A stretch of 14,163 nucleotides of DNA from Pseudomonadota bacterium (GTDB lineage Bacteria > Pseudomonadota > Gammaproteobacteria > Burkholderiales > Burkholderiaceae_C): contig JAUPTP010000015.1 of the NCBI GenBank assembly GCA_030918015.1, forward strand, positions 1 through 14,163, read 5' to 3'. The notes below the pieces were generated by a model, which saw only the letters and a program-made list of their open reading frames with translations, was not told where the DNA came from and did not search any database. How positions within the stretch are numbered: the stretch's first letter is position 1; each line of letters opens with the position of its first letter. A program made the position numbers and the translations under genes. Shown here one piece after another: positions 14,051 to 14,163 of this stretch.

Positions 14051-14163
14051 CAGGGTGTTCGCGCGGAGGGAGGCTGGCTCATCGCCATGGGCCCCCGGAG
14101 CCGGGCCTGTGGGGGCGAGCCTCCCGGCCCGTCTTCGCTGGCGTTCAAGCCTGCCACCACAAT
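14050..14163 (-). other. window edge, possible 3' end of an upstream gene
   Basis: On the - strand one frame is open from the edge for 37 codons to a TGA at 14052-14050, directly at the terminator stem. The encoded tail is Pro, Gly and Ala-rich (ends MAMSQPPSARTP) and not recognisable; a second frame is also open, so coding is unproven. The DNA is strongly self-complementary: GGGAGGCT (14068-14075) with AGCCTCCC (14118-14125), and GCCCCC (14091-14096) with GGGGGC (14111-14116). In many relatives yidC lies upstream of mnmE, but I cannot confirm it here. Confidence 0.3.

Overview
The window is GC-rich and densely coded. Protein families and gene order point to a betaproteobacterium of the order Burkholderiales, perhaps the Sphaerotilus/Leptothrix/Rubrivivax group; the genus is inference. 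Nothing looks like a mobile element, prophage, CRISPR array, tRNA or rRNA. Most genes are chromosomal housekeeping or envelope genes, and I do not see a clear novel multi-gene system. The unusual signals are mostly regulatory sites and small protein oddities.

Left part (1-2378, + strand): the 3' portion of a PP2C-type Ser/Thr phosphatase, a protein with one classical and one degenerate FHA domain, and a metallo-beta-lactamase-fold class II cyclic-nucleotide phosphodiesterase. The first two form a phospho-threonine signalling pair. The third follows after a 165-bp gap containing repeats and a hairpin. A TauE/SafE-type (TSUP) permease converges on this block, with only 4 bp between the stop codons.

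Middle part (3145-6713): on the - strand lie a MarC-family membrane protein and a GMC flavoprotein oxidoreductase, probably one transcript. They are followed by about 270 bp without a convincing gene that ends in a strong terminator just before the TSUP permease. Divergent from marC is a glycine-rich RRM RNA-binding protein with a long AT-richer leader, closed by a bidirectional terminator.

Right-middle part (6713-11908): a - strand operon kdsD-kdsC-lptC-SDR. It makes and processes the Kdo precursor (arabinose-5-phosphate isomerase, Kdo-8-P phosphatase) and supplies an LPS-transport subunit, then ends in a short-chain dehydrogenase rather than lptA/lptB. A CPA2 cation/proton antiporter with RCK domains is read divergently from a 52-bp shared promoter region.

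Right end (11916-14163, - strand): mnmE, the tRNA-modifying GTPase, is followed by a stand-alone cyclic-nucleotide-binding-domain protein whose phosphate-binding Arg is replaced by His. A 26-bp CRP-like palindrome lies upstream of this small gene. mnmE itself starts about 40 bp after a terminator hairpin that closes whatever is encoded beyond the window.
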